Positions 1 through 7,624 of a stretch of 11,779 nucleotides of DNA are shown one piece after another. The position numbers and the translations under genes were made by a program. The DNA comes from JADFSZ01 sp022560555 [NCBI: PVC group bacterium]. GTDB lineage: Bacteria; GCA-001730085; JADFSZ01. The notes beneath the pieces were generated by a model, which was given only the letters and a program-made list of their open reading frames with translations, did no database searches and had not been told where the DNA came from. Numbering within the stretch: position 1 is the first letter of the stretch; the number at the start of each line of letters is the position of its first letter. The stretch covers positions 1 to 11,779 of the forward strand of contig JADFSZ010000037.1 of assembly GCA_022560555.1 (NCBI GenBank), written 5' to 3'.

Positions 1-591
1 GTTCAAGGGCTCAATGCTTTGATATTGGATATAGGCATTGTCATTTATACCTTCTTTCGTATTACCAAGATTTTTGGACAAAGCCTTGGGGCTATAGGAA
101 TAAAAGCACATAAGAAATTTAAAGCGATTCTCTGGGGGCTTCTTTCCTATATTGGTTTTGTTCCTGTTATGTTTTCCGGCATCATTATATCTTTTTTTCT
201 TATGAGGCTCTTGGGACGCACCATACAGCCTCATCCGCTGATACCAATGATGATGGCGGAACAATCCGCTATCGTAATTCTATTTTTAGTTTTATTGGCC
301 TGCGTTATCGGTCCCATTTGTGAAGAAATCATTTTTCGCGGACTTATGTATCCGGCTGTACGACAAAAATACGGCGTCTTTGCCTCGATCATTATGATTG
401 GGATTATATTTTCTTTAATTCACGCGAATCTGTACGCTTTTATACCGATATTTTTTCTTGGATGTTTCTTGACTTTTCTATACGAACGGACCGGATCGTT
501 AACAGCATCCATTTCGGTTCATATTATCCATAATAGTTCGATGATGGCGCTCTTTGGGTTTTATAAACATATATATGGATTGACACAATGA
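1..591 (+). CDS. CPBP-family (CAAX protease/bacteriocin-processing) intramembrane metalloprotease, 5'-truncated by window edge
   Basis: The frame is open from base 1, so the true start lies upstream; the TTG at 19 is only the first possible start codon inside the window. The visible protein is strongly hydrophobic, with several membrane-spanning stretches. It carries the three CPBP motifs in order: Cys-Glu-Glu-x3-Arg (the Glu pair at 322-327, Arg codon at 337), Phe-x3-His (His codon at 421) and His-x3-Asn (520-534). In this family the Glu, His and Asn residues form the intramembrane metal/catalytic site related to Rce1. Substrates of bacterial members are mostly unknown; some process peptides or act in immunity to bacteriocins. 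The stop codon overlaps the mtnA start as ATGA, so the two are probably co-transcribed and translationally coupled, although no functional link is evident. The family call is firm; the biological role cannot be told from sequence. Confidence 0.88.
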   Translation, partial: VQGLNALILDIGIVIYTFFRITKIFGQSLGAIGIKAHKKFKAILWGLLSYIGFVPVMFSGIIISFFLMRLLGRTIQPHPLIPMMMAEQSAIVILFLVLLACVIGPICEEIIFRGLMYPAVRQKYGVFASIIMIGIIFSLIHANLYAFIPIFFLGCFLTFLYERTGSLTASISVHIIHNSSMMALFGFYKHIYGLTQ

Positions 592-1640
592 GAGTGAATA
601 TTAAAACGGTTGAGGCGATTCGATGGTCAAAAAGAGGCATTAAAATTTTGGATCAAACCCAACTACCGCACCTCTGCCGTTATCGTACGTGCAGGAATGT
701 TAAGCAAGTTTATCAAGCGATAAAATCCTTGCAAGTGCGGGGGGCTCCGTTGATTGGGATCGCGGCAGCGATGGGTGTTGCGTTAGGGGCCTCGCAAAGC
801 CGTGCAAAAACCTTTGAAAAATTTTATCAAGAAATACTTAAAAACATAAAAGTTTTAGCTGCTTCCCGTCCGACGGCTGTAAACTTGTTTTGGGCTTTGG
901 ATCGCATGAAAAGGGCTGTGCTGGACCACAAACACTTGTCCTTGTCAAAACTCAAACAGCGATTGTGCCTTGAAGCAAAAATGATTTTGAATGAAGACAG
1001 GCAAATGTGCGCGAGCATGGCCGAGCATGGCGCTCGTCTTGTAAAATCCAAAGATCGAATTTTGACTCATTGCAATACGGGGGCTTTGGCTACGGGCGGA
1101 TGCGGAACGGCTCTGGGGGTTATATATAAAGCGTGTAGCCAGGGGAAAAAAATAGAGGTATTTGTTGATGAAACACGACCATTGCTGCAGGGTGGACGTC
1201 TAACCGCGTGGGAACTTATGAGGGCCAAAATCGGTGTGACGGTAATTTGCGACAATATGGTTGCGCATGTTATGAAAGTTAAAAAAATACATAAAGTTTT
1301 TGTCGGAGCCGATCGTATTGCCGCTAACGGAGATACCGCGAACAAAATCGGAACATATGGAATTGCGTTATTATGTAAAAGTCTAAAAATCCCATTTTAT
1401 GTCGTTGCTCCAAGCTCGACATTTGACTTGTCTATCTCCAGCGGAAAGAAGATCCCTATAGAAGAGCGGCCGCATGAGGAAATTTATAATGGATTCGGAA
1501 AACAAACGGCGCCTTGCCATGTTTCTTTTTATAACCCCGCCTTTGATGTCACCCCCCGGCATCTGATTACAGCGATCATTACGGAAAAAGGGATTATCAA
1601 AGGCCCCTCTCAAAAAAGAATTGCTCGCTTATTAAAATGA
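588..1640 (+). CDS. mtnA: S-methyl-5-thioribose-1-phosphate isomerase
   Basis: The product converts methylthioribose-1-phosphate (aldose) to methylthioribulose-1-phosphate (ketose) in methionine salvage or related MTA-disposal shunts in the cytoplasm. At 350 aa it is full length for the eIF2B-alpha/beta/delta-like isomerase family. Visible landmarks are the RGAP substrate-site motif at residues 51-54 and the catalytic cysteine C162 in Thr-His-Cys-Asn. The DETRP/LQGGRLTAWEL segment spans about 194-210, and the catalytic aspartate D242 lies in VGADRI, followed by NGDTANKIGTY. The Cys and Asp correspond to the active-site pair known in Bacillus MtnA. The ATG at 588 has no recognisable Shine-Dalgarno; the ATGA overlap with the upstream protease gene suggests coupling. 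No other salvage gene (MTA phosphorylase, MTR kinase, mtnB-D) lies in the window, so pathway use is uncertain. It converges with shc across only 28 bp. Confidence 0.95.
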   Translation: MRVNIKTVEAIRWSKRGIKILDQTQLPHLCRYRTCRNVKQVYQAIKSLQVRGAPLIGIAAAMGVALGASQSRAKTFEKFYQEILKNIKVLAASRPTAVNLFWALDRMKRAVLDHKHLSLSKLKQRLCLEAKMILNEDRQMCASMAEHGARLVKSKDRILTHCNTGALATGGCGTALGVIYKACSQGKKIEVFVDETRPLLQGGRLTAWELMRAKIGVTVICDNMVAHVMKVKKIHKVFVGADRIAANGDTANKIGTYGIALLCKSLKIPFYVVAPSSTFDLSISSGKKIPIEERPHEEIYNGFGKQTAPCHVSFYNPAFDVTPRHLITAIITEKGIIKGPSQKRIARLLK

Positions 1641-1668
1641 ACGATTTGTTTTTTAAGAGTTTCCTTTT

Positions 1669-3774
1669 TTAAGATGAAGTGATTTGGTCTGATAAGAGTG
1701 CTTTTTGAACCATGATGTGATAAGTAGAGAGGGCTAAAAGCGGGAAATAATCCTTGTACATTGTGTAGATGAGATAAAATACACGGGGAAATCCCGTTCC
1801 TGTGGCTTGATCTTCTATCCAGCTTCCGTCTTGGGTTTGATTCTGAATAAGATATTGAATGCCGTTTGTCACTTCTGTGGTCATAAGGTGTCCCGAGGAT
1901 ATGAGGCCCATAACAGCCCAGGCTGTTTGCGAAGGTGTAGAAAGACCCATTCCTTTAAATGTTAAATCATCATAAGAAGCACATGTTTCTCCCCACCCGC
2001 CGTCTTGATTTTGACAGAGTTTTAACCAATTCGCAGCCGCTTGTATGTAATGTTTTTGCATGTTCTCCCCTATGTGCTCTAAGCCTCGGAGAACTTGCCA
2101 TGTCCCGTATACGTAATTTACACCCCACCGTCCGTACCAAGAGCCGTCTTTCTCCTGCTGGTTCTTTAAGTATGACACGGCACGCTGTATTTCAGGATAA
2201 CTCAGGTCATATCCTAGACTTCCAAGCGTTTCGAGTACGCGGGCCGTAATATCGGCGCAACTGGTGTCTAACAGAGCGTTATGGTCAGCGAAAGGAACTT
2301 GGGTAAAAATTTCTTTATTATTATCAACATCGAACGCCGCCCATCCACCGTCACGTCCTTGCATAGCCAGGAGCCAGTTGAGGCTGCGCAAAATTGCCTG
2401 TTCCCTGGCGGTTTCTCCGGTGATATCCTTAAGGGCAATACGGCGAAGGGCTAAAATCACCATGGCTGTGTCATCGATATCAGGATAAAACTGATTTTCA
2501 AATTCAAAAGCCCAACCGGCCGTGGGAATGTGGGGTCGTTTAATCTGCCAGTCACCACGAATTTTGACTTCCTTAGAGACAAGCCAGTTGCAGGCATTCA
2601 CGAGAGAAGGGTGATCTCTTTTGAGACCGGATTCAGCTAAAGCAATCGAACAAATGGCCGTATCCCACACAGGAGAAAAACAAGGCTGCATACGCATGGA
2701 ATCTCCCAGATCAACCTCAAGCTTTTCAAGTTCATGAAGCTCCTTTTGAATGGCCGGATGGTGATTGCTGTAACCTAGAGCTTTAAAAGAAAGAATCGCA
2801 TTGACCATAGCAGGAAAAATGGCGACAAGACCATCGGAATGTTCCTGATGCTGAAGAATCCACTTTTCCGCACGTTTTAGAGCAAAATTATCGTTAAATT
2901 TGGATGTGACCTTTTCAAGAAATTTAAATAGAGTGTTTGCCGCAAGGAAAAAATGCCGCCACGTTGCCATACTTTTGTTAACGTTAACAGCTCTCTCGTC
3001 ATAAAAATGTTCTTCCGTATCAATTTTAAGCTCTTGGATATCCTGGGTCTCGGATATTTGAAAAAAAGGTTTTTTAGCGTAAATAATGATTAAGGGGATA
3101 AGGATTCCCCGCGACCATGACGATATCTCGTAAATATTAAAATAAAACCAAGTCGGTAACAGCATAATGAAGGACGGAATAGCGGGAATCTTTTTCCAAG
3201 GGAATTGGCCTATAAGAGCAAGATAGATTTTTGTGAAAGTATTGGCCGCGTCCAATCCGCCGCGTTTAAGAATCCATTTACGGGCTTTTTTCATGTGAGG
3301 GGAATTCGGGGGATGTCCGCAAATTTTTAGCGTGGTATAAGCTTTAATGGTGGCATTGATTTCAGCGGGACCGTTAGGATAAACATTCCATCCTCCGTCA
3401 TCGAGCTGGTTGTTCAAAACATGCTTAAGGAGTTTCCTCTCTTTGTCGGGTTCTTTAATCCCTAAAAGGCGGAAAAGAAAAACATAATCCGAGGGAATGG
3501 TGGTGTTTACAATGAGCTCTCCGCACCAATAGCCATCTTTATTCTGGAGGGACAATAAATAATTTTGAGACTTTTGAATGGCTTTTGTGACTGCAAGGTC
3601 CTTGTGGATGGTTTCATCAAGAGCTTCCTCCAGGGTAGAAAGATCAAGGAGCTCTTTCCAGTTGTTCGGCTTAATAAATAAGCTCGAATTTGGATCTTTG
3701 GATTTTAAAAGGACCGGATTTTGGAGGGCCTCATTGATATTCTGAAAGAAGTCTTGTATGATCTTTTTAACCAT
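1669..3774 (-). CDS. shc: squalene-hopene cyclase
   Basis: The product cyclises squalene to hopene/hopanol, the committed step of hopanoid synthesis, as a monotopic membrane enzyme. At 701 aa it is complete and slightly longer than many family members. The protonating acid motif is D-I-D-D at residues 432-435, the SHC form rather than the DCTA-type motif of oxidosqualene cyclases. QW motifs (Q-x3-G-x-W) are visible at about 77-83, 123-129, 472-478, 540-546, 588-594 and 646-652, consistent with the alpha-alpha barrel. The segment W-G-V-N-Y-V-Y-G-T-W at 550-559 and the hydrophobic stretch near 198-232 (candidate membrane-contact region) also fit. The ATG at 3774 is preceded on the minus strand by AGAGGA at a suitable distance. 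A good promoter lies upstream. No hpn genes or squalene-synthesis genes are adjacent, so shc appears to be a single-gene unit here. Confidence 0.95.
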   Translation of the reverse strand: MVKKIIQDFFQNINEALQNPVLLKSKDPNSSLFIKPNNWKELLDLSTLEEALDETIHKDLAVTKAIQKSQNYLLSLQNKDGYWCGELIVNTTIPSDYVFLFRLLGIKEPDKERKLLKHVLNNQLDDGGWNVYPNGPAEINATIKAYTTLKICGHPPNSPHMKKARKWILKRGGLDAANTFTKIYLALIGQFPWKKIPAIPSFIMLLPTWFYFNIYEISSWSRGILIPLIIIYAKKPFFQISETQDIQELKIDTEEHFYDERAVNVNKSMATWRHFFLAANTLFKFLEKVTSKFNDNFALKRAEKWILQHQEHSDGLVAIFPAMVNAILSFKALGYSNHHPAIQKELHELEKLEVDLGDSMRMQPCFSPVWDTAICSIALAESGLKRDHPSLVNACNWLVSKEVKIRGDWQIKRPHIPTAGWAFEFENQFYPDIDDTAMVILALRRIALKDITGETAREQAILRSLNWLLAMQGRDGGWAAFDVDNNKEIFTQVPFADHNALLDTSCADITARVLETLGSLGYDLSYPEIQRAVSYLKNQQEKDGSWYGRWGVNYVYGTWQVLRGLEHIGENMQKHYIQAAANWLKLCQNQDGGWGETCASYDDLTFKGMGLSTPSQTAWAVMGLISSGHLMTTEVTNGIQYLIQNQTQDGSWIEDQATGTGFPRVFYLIYTMYKDYFPLLALSTYHIMVQKALLSDQITSS

Positions 3775-3847
3775 AGATGTCCTCTTATGAGTACGGTTCG
3801 TGTTACCCTGCTCAAATGCTAGCAGTCTTGATGTTTCAATGGGTGTT

Positions 3848-3875
3848 ATTTTATTCGTATGGAGATTATTGTCAA
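3848..3875 (-). promoter_or_regulatory. probable sigma-70-type promoter of shc
   Basis: On the minus strand there is a perfect TTGACA -35 box (plus-strand 3870-3875), a 16-bp spacer and TAAAAT as the -10 (plus-strand 3848-3853, 5 of 6 consensus). This places a start site roughly 65-70 bp upstream of the shc ATG. No operator-like repeat is clear. Confidence 0.65.
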
Positions 3876-3905
3876 GGATTTAGGAAAAAAACACGAAAGA
3901 TATTG

Positions 3906-3934
3906 TTGACCTTTTTTTTGAGATATGCTATAAA
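3906..3934 (+). promoter_or_regulatory. probable sigma-70-type promoter of the hisG operon
   Basis: TTGACC at 3906-3911, exactly 17 bp, then TATAAA at 3929-3934, preceded by a TGC extended -10. It should start transcription about 50 bp upstream of the hisG GTG. It is back to back with the shc promoter, their -35 boxes about 30 bp apart. Confidence 0.7.
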
Positions 3935-3992
3935 TCTTGCTCCAAGTTTTTAAGATTATAGGATTTATAGCTAATTTTAGGAGGATGAGATA

Positions 3993-4871
3993 GTGAAGAA
4001 AAGTGTGTTAAGGCTCGGCATCCCTAAGGGCAGCTTAGAGGAGTCAACAAAAAATTTGTTCAAAAAGGCGGGATTTTCCATCGGGAATTCCTCACGTTCC
4101 TATTTTCCGTCCATTGATGATGAGGATATAGAGGTTCTATTGATTCGCGCGCAGGAAATGGCACGATATGTCGAAGAGGGTGTCTTGGACGCGGGTTTAA
4201 CCGGTCAGGATTGGATCCAAGAAAATGCGGCGAGCGTTGTTGAGGTGAGTGAGCTTGTTTACGGAAAACAGCGGCGGTGTCCCGTGAGATGGGTTTTGGC
4301 GGTTCCTGAGAATTCGTCCATTTATTCCGTGAAAGATCTTCAGGGCAAGAGAATCGCGACTGAGTTGGTTAACGCGACAAAACGCTACTTGAAAAAAAAT
4401 CACGTGAAGGCTGAAGTCGAATTTTCGTGGGGGGCCACGGAGGTCAAAGCTCCTGCGTTGGTGGATGCAATCGTAGAACTAACCGAGACAGGCTCTTCGT
4501 TGCGGGCCAATAATTTGAGGATTGTTGACACGATTGTTGAATCAACGACAAAATTTATCGCGAATCGTTCTAGCTGGAAGAACCCCTGGAAGAAAAAGAA
4601 AATTAAAAATATCGCGTTGCTTTTGAACGGAGCTCTCAAAGCGGAGGAGAAGGTTGGTTTGAAAATGAATGTGAGAAAAAAGGATGTCCCAAAATTACTC
4701 AAACTTATCCCGGCTCTTAAAAAGCCGACGGTATCTGAACTCACTGAAAAGAATTGGTGCGCGATTGAAATCGTCATTGATGAAAATATTGTTAGAGAAA
4801 TCATTCCTCAGCTGAAAGATTTCGGGGCTCAAGGGATTGTCGAGTACCCTCTCAATAAAGTTATTTGTTAA
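3993..4871 (+). CDS. hisG: ATP phosphoribosyltransferase, long form (HisG-L)
   Basis: The product condenses ATP with PRPP to give phosphoribosyl-ATP, the first and feedback-regulated step of histidine synthesis. The 292 aa match the long form, which carries its own C-terminal regulatory domain and needs no HisZ. Visible are the N-terminal IPKGSLEE segment (residues 10-17), the GLTGQDW region (68-74), the PRPP-binding segment with Glu-Thr-Gly-Ser-Ser at 165-169, and a C-terminal ACT-like region at about 215-290. A lysine-rich linker (about 196-206) precedes that region. The start is GTG: AGGAGG at 3979-3984 lies 8 nt upstream, and the nearby ATG at 3985 runs straight into a stop. No other his gene is present. 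It is the first gene of a cluster, followed after 28 bp by the mS38-like gene. Confidence 0.95.
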   Translation: MKKSVLRLGIPKGSLEESTKNLFKKAGFSIGNSSRSYFPSIDDEDIEVLLIRAQEMARYVEEGVLDAGLTGQDWIQENAASVVEVSELVYGKQRRCPVRWVLAVPENSSIYSVKDLQGKRIATELVNATKRYLKKNHVKAEVEFSWGATEVKAPALVDAIVELTETGSSLRANNLRIVDTIVESTTKFIANRSSWKNPWKKKKIKNIALLLNGALKAEEKVGLKMNVRKKDVPKLLKLIPALKKPTVSELTEKNWCAIEIVIDENIVREIIPQLKDFGAQGIVEYPLNKVIC

Positions 4872-4899
4872 GATCGTTTGAATTAAAGGAGCCTAGGTT

Positions 4900-4995
4900 A
4901 TGCCTTGTGGAAAGAAGCGAAAAAAAAAGAAAATGAATCGACATAAGTTAAAGAAACGTCGCAGAAAAAATCGTCACAAAAAGAAAAACCGATAA
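4900..4995 (+). CDS. AURKAIP1/COX24 (mS38/bS22-like) domain small basic ribosomal protein, 31 aa
   Basis: This short frame begins at an ATG with AAAGGAG (4885-4891) 8 nt upstream and encodes 31 residues, 20 of them Lys or Arg. It starts Met-Pro-Cys-Gly-Lys-Lys-Arg and contains the pattern R-H-K-L-K-K-R-R-R-K-N-R-H-K-K-K at 14-29. That is the hallmark of the bacterial AURKAIP1/COX24 (DUF1713) mini-proteins, related to mitochondrial small-subunit protein mS38 and to the mycobacterial ribosomal protein bS22. The expected role is a structural peptide buried in 16S rRNA of the 30S subunit. It sits 28 bp after hisG and 9 bp before the TPR gene, so it is probably co-transcribed with both. The family resemblance is recognised by pattern, not by alignment. 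The composition alone could mislead, but the strong ribosome-binding site and the ordered motif support a real gene. Confidence 0.85.
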   Translation: MPCGKKRKKKKMNRHKLKKRRRKNRHKKKNR

Positions 4996-5004
4996 GCGTG
5001 ATTC

Positions 5005-6585
5005 ATGAGTTCTCACAAGATGGTTCTTTGCTCACGATCTAATAGTTTGTGGATCATCGCAGGTTTTTTGTTCATCCTGTCTATTAGCTTCTTGTATCAT
5101 GGCAATGTTCAAAGCCCTCTTTTTGCCGCTGTCAGCCGTGTTATTGAAGAAATTCCTATAGATAAGCTTGTAAATTCGAACGATGCCGGCGCTCTCGCCC
5201 ATTTTATGGTCGGGCTTATTCATGAAAAAAAAATGAATCTAGATGATGCCGTTTCTGAGTATGAAGAGGTTGTTCGGCTTGATCCTGATAATGCGCGTCC
5301 TTATATATACCTGGGAAACATTTACCTGAAAAAACGGGATTATGATAAGGCGCTGTCCTCCTTTCAGGAAGCCCTTCAAAAAGATCCCGGTGATGTGAAG
5401 ATCTATACATATTTAGGGCTCCTGTACATGTATCAGGGAGAAATTGAAAAAGCCGAAAAATCTTATCGAAAAATGGTTGAACTTGATTCTGCGAATTTAG
5501 ATTCGCACATACTACTCGCCGATGTTTTGGTTAAGCAAAAGAAATATGATCAAGCCATTGATTCCTACAAGAGCATTTTGGCGATGCGTCCCGAAAGTCC
5601 GGCAATTCACTTTAATTTAGGCGTTGTCTATAGTAAAGCCAAGCGAACAGATGAGGCCATCGGGAGTTTGAAAAGAGCTATTGAACTTGAGCCAAAATAT
5701 ATGGAAGCTCATGTAACTTTAGCGGTGATTTATGAAATTATCGGGAAAAATAAATTAGCTGTCAAAAAATATAAAGACGCACTATCCATTAATCCGCTTA
5801 ACACAAATCTGTATAAACGTTTGGGGCAGACATATTTTGATATTGAGAAGTACGAAGACGCTATTGCTCAATATAAAAGAGTTTTGGCCCTCAATCCCGG
5901 TGATATGGATGCATACGCTTATTTGGCTTACGTTTACCTGAGAGCGGATAGGCCCGAAGACGTTATCATCATCCTTGAAAAAGCATTAGGTGTAGATCCA
6001 TATCATTTGCAAACAATTATTCTTTTATCATCCGCTTACATGGATGATCGCATAAGTAAGTATAAAAAGGCCATAGATCTCCTTAAAGAGGGTCTTCGAA
6101 GTGAGTCTTACAAAGATAATGAGTTCATTCATTTTAACCTTGGGGTTGTTTATGAAAAGATAGGACAATTTGATGATTCTATTGAGGCGTTTCGTGCGGT
6201 AATACGCGCTAATCCGGATAGTGCCGATGCGTACAATTACATCGGCTACATGTATGCTGAAGGGGGGGTTCATCTTGATGAAGCGTTGGAGCTTGTGACC
6301 AAGGCCCTTGAATTATCTCCCGGGAACGGGGCTTATCTTGATAGTCTTGGGTGGGTCTACTACAAGAAAAGTGAATTTGAAAAAGCAAAGAAGGAGTTGA
6401 TTAAAGCCCTTGAATCTATGCCGGATGATCCGATCATTAGTGAGCATATGGGGGATATATTTTTTGAATTAGGGCAAATCGATAAGGCCCGTGAATTTTG
6501 GGAGATTGCGTTCGAAAAAGATCCTGCCAATGAGGAAGTTCGTGCTAAAATCGAGCAATCCATAAACGAGTTCGACCCTTTATAG
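5005..6585 (+). CDS. membrane-anchored protein with about 13 tetratricopeptide repeats
   Basis: A 526-aa protein. Residues about 14-31 form one hydrophobic segment after a short basic N-terminus, so it is a signal anchor or signal peptide, with the rest probably periplasmic. From residue 61 to 509 nearly the whole chain is 34-residue TPR units with the usual G/A-x2-Y and A-x3-Y/F plus DP pattern at the turns, for example ending LDPDN, KDPGD, LEPKY, LNPGD, ANPDS and KDPAN. The repeat starting near 335 is stretched by a few residues. The last three or four repeats, containing YNYIGYMYAEGG, LDEAL and LDSLGWVYY, resemble a widespread bacterial TPR protein family seen next to outer-membrane or secretion genes. 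Such proteins act as scaffolds; no partner is evident here. The ATG has no clear Shine-Dalgarno and lies 9 nt after the mS38-like stop, so reinitiation is likely; the in-frame ATG at 5020 is an alternative. Confidence 0.9.
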   Translation: MSSHKMVLCSRSNSLWIIAGFLFILSISFLYHGNVQSPLFAAVSRVIEEIPIDKLVNSNDAGALAHFMVGLIHEKKMNLDDAVSEYEEVVRLDPDNARPYIYLGNIYLKKRDYDKALSSFQEALQKDPGDVKIYTYLGLLYMYQGEIEKAEKSYRKMVELDSANLDSHILLADVLVKQKKYDQAIDSYKSILAMRPESPAIHFNLGVVYSKAKRTDEAIGSLKRAIELEPKYMEAHVTLAVIYEIIGKNKLAVKKYKDALSINPLNTNLYKRLGQTYFDIEKYEDAIAQYKRVLALNPGDMDAYAYLAYVYLRADRPEDVIIILEKALGVDPYHLQTIILLSSAYMDDRISKYKKAIDLLKEGLRSESYKDNEFIHFNLGVVYEKIGQFDDSIEAFRAVIRANPDSADAYNYIGYMYAEGGVHLDEALELVTKALELSPGNGAYLDSLGWVYYKKSEFEKAKKELIKALESMPDDPIISEHMGDIFFELGQIDKAREFWEIAFEKDPANEEVRAKIEQSINEFDPL

Positions 6586-6636
6586 CTGCAGGCTCTTTTC
6601 TTCTTTTTGAGGCTCCATTGGGCGTCCAAAATCCTC

Positions 6637-6666
6637 TTGACACCCTGAGAGGCCGTATGCTAACGT
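6637..6666 (+). promoter_or_regulatory. possible promoter of the spoVG-like gene
   Basis: A perfect TTGACA (6637-6642) is followed after 18 bp by TAACGT (6661-6666), preceded by TGC as an extended -10. The -10 match is weak, but the position about 50 bp upstream of the start codon in a 133-bp gap suits a promoter. Confidence 0.4.
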
Positions 6667-6718
6667 AAATTCGGCATCGTAGACTTTTTGAAACATTTTT
6701 AGAAAGGAGTCTTGCGTC

Positions 6719-7222
6719 ATGAAGATTACGGAGACAAAAGTGTTTTTAAGAAGCGATGGCGATAAAAAGCTGAAAGCCTATGCAACCATAACGTTTGATG
6801 ACAGTTTTGTTGTTCGTGATTTAAAAGTTATTGAAGGCAGTAAAGGAATGTTTATCGCGATGCCAAGTCGAAAGATGAAAGATCCCTGTCCGAAATGTCG
6901 GCACAGAAATGTTGTAGGCGCCAAACATTGCAATCAATGCGGAGGAATTTTACCGGCAAAAAACTTTTCTAATCCTAAAGATGAAAAATTTCAAGAGCAC
7001 AGAGATATCGCGCATCCCATAACAGCGAATGCAAGAGAATATATTCAGGCTGAAGTTTTAAAAGCATACGAATCTGAATTAGCTAGGTCCAATCATGCTT
7101 CTGTGTCCAGGGCTCATGAACCAGAGCCAAAAAGGCCGAGCCCAACCCGGGTCGGTCAATCAACGTACATTATGCAGCCGTCGGATCCTTTAGAAGCTAA
7201 ACTTGAGGCTACGGATCTTTAG
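6719..7222 (+). CDS. spoVG: SpoVG-family protein with an inserted zinc ribbon
   Basis: The N-terminal 55 residues match SpoVG closely: MKIT, the core ITFDDSFVVRDLKVIEG (24-40) and F-I-A-M-P-S-R-K (45-52). The C-terminal part of the domain resumes at FQEHRDIAHPIT (91-102) and ends in the usual helix (about 104-122). Between the two halves lies an extra segment of about 35 residues with C57-x2-C60 and C71-x2-C74, a compact zinc ribbon. Ordinary SpoVG proteins are about 85-100 aa with a short loop here; this one is 167 aa and also has a polar, proline-rich tail (125-167). SpoVG is a nucleic-acid-binding regulator known from sporulation, septation and virulence-gene control in Firmicutes; in other phyla its role is poorly defined, and no sporulation context exists here. 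The start ATG has AAGGAG at 6704-6709, 9 nt upstream. The assignment is firm; the function of the insertion is inference. Confidence 0.9.
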   Translation: MKITETKVFLRSDGDKKLKAYATITFDDSFVVRDLKVIEGSKGMFIAMPSRKMKDPCPKCRHRNVVGAKHCNQCGGILPAKNFSNPKDEKFQEHRDIAHPITANAREYIQAEVLKAYESELARSNHASVSRAHEPEPKRPSPTRVGQSTYIMQPSDPLEAKLEATDL

Positions 7223-7417
7223 CCGATAACCGATTACAGATAATCGATAATAGAGAAGTGAAAATTGAGATGCGGTTATCGCTAGACATATAGAAGATGG
7301 ATTGTGACTATAGTGAGCAGATAGGCCTTGTCATTGGATGTGAGGTGTTATCTGTATTTTTTTGATTTACGTATTCCCATTCACGAATATCGGATAACGA
7401 TTATCGATTTACGATAG
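7223..7417. repeat. related short palindromic boxes flanking a non-coding spacer
   Basis: No gene is visible between the spoVG stop and the tRNA. The left end (7223-7252) and right end (7391-7417) carry similar strings built from GATAAC(C)GATTA and ATCGATAAT/ATTATCGAT. They can be aligned both as direct and as inverted copies. In addition CGATAACCG at 7224-7232 has an exact reverse complement at 7273-7281, able to form a stem with a loop of about 40 nt. The left half may serve as a weak 3' structure for spoVG, but there is no T-run. It could be a small non-autonomous repeat element or chance AT-rich palindromes. Confidence 0.4.
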
Positions 7418-7418
7418 A

Positions 7419-7490
7419 TACCCGGTGGTGTAATTGGTAACACTACAGGTTTTGGTCCTGTTATTCCTGGTTCAAGTCCAGGCCGGGTAG
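7419..7490 (+). tRNA. tRNA-Gln (anticodon UUG)
   Basis: The cloverleaf can be folded by hand. A 7-bp acceptor stem pairs 7419-7425 with 7483-7489, including the weak U1-A72 pair typical of glutamine tRNAs. The D stem is GTG/CAC and the D loop contains TTGGTAA. A 5-bp anticodon stem (7445-7449 with 7457-7461) encloses loop TTTTGGT with anticodon TTG at 7452-7454. The variable loop has 4 nt, and the T arm CCTGG/CCAGG has loop TTCAAGT. The discriminator is G, as expected for Gln. The 3' CCA is not encoded. Confidence 0.95.
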
Positions 7491-7502
7491 TTTATTGATC
7501 CG

Positions 7503-7531
7503 AAACGCCGAAGATGTTCGGCGTTTTTTTT
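7503..7531 (+). terminator. intrinsic terminator after tRNA-Gln
   Basis: AAACGCCGAA (7503-7512) pairs with TTCGGCGTTT (7517-7526) around a GATG loop, and the stem runs into an uninterrupted T-tract to 7531. It lies 12 nt after the tRNA and should end its transcript before the dnaG promoter region. Confidence 0.92.
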
Positions 7532-7624
7532 GCATATATTTTGAGAAAGCTTTGGAGGAGGCACCACATCTTATATATGCAATATATTGATAAAATTTGC
7601 CTTATATATTATGCAGGAAAAAGG

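Noticed and set aside
1641-1668. Bidirectional terminator between convergent mtnA and shc
   Set aside because: There are T-rich runs but I could not find a stem-loop in the 28-bp gap.
5032-5410. Minus-strand frames inside the TPR gene, and similar antisense frames inside mtnA, shc, hisG, dnaG and rpoD
   Set aside because: They lie antisense or out of frame within well-identified genes, have no family features and no ribosome-binding sites.
6614-6626. CCATTGGGCGTCC similar to CCATTGGGCATCC at 11499-11511
   Set aside because: Twelve of 13 bases match and both follow a gene end, but the similarity does not extend further and is short enough to be chance.
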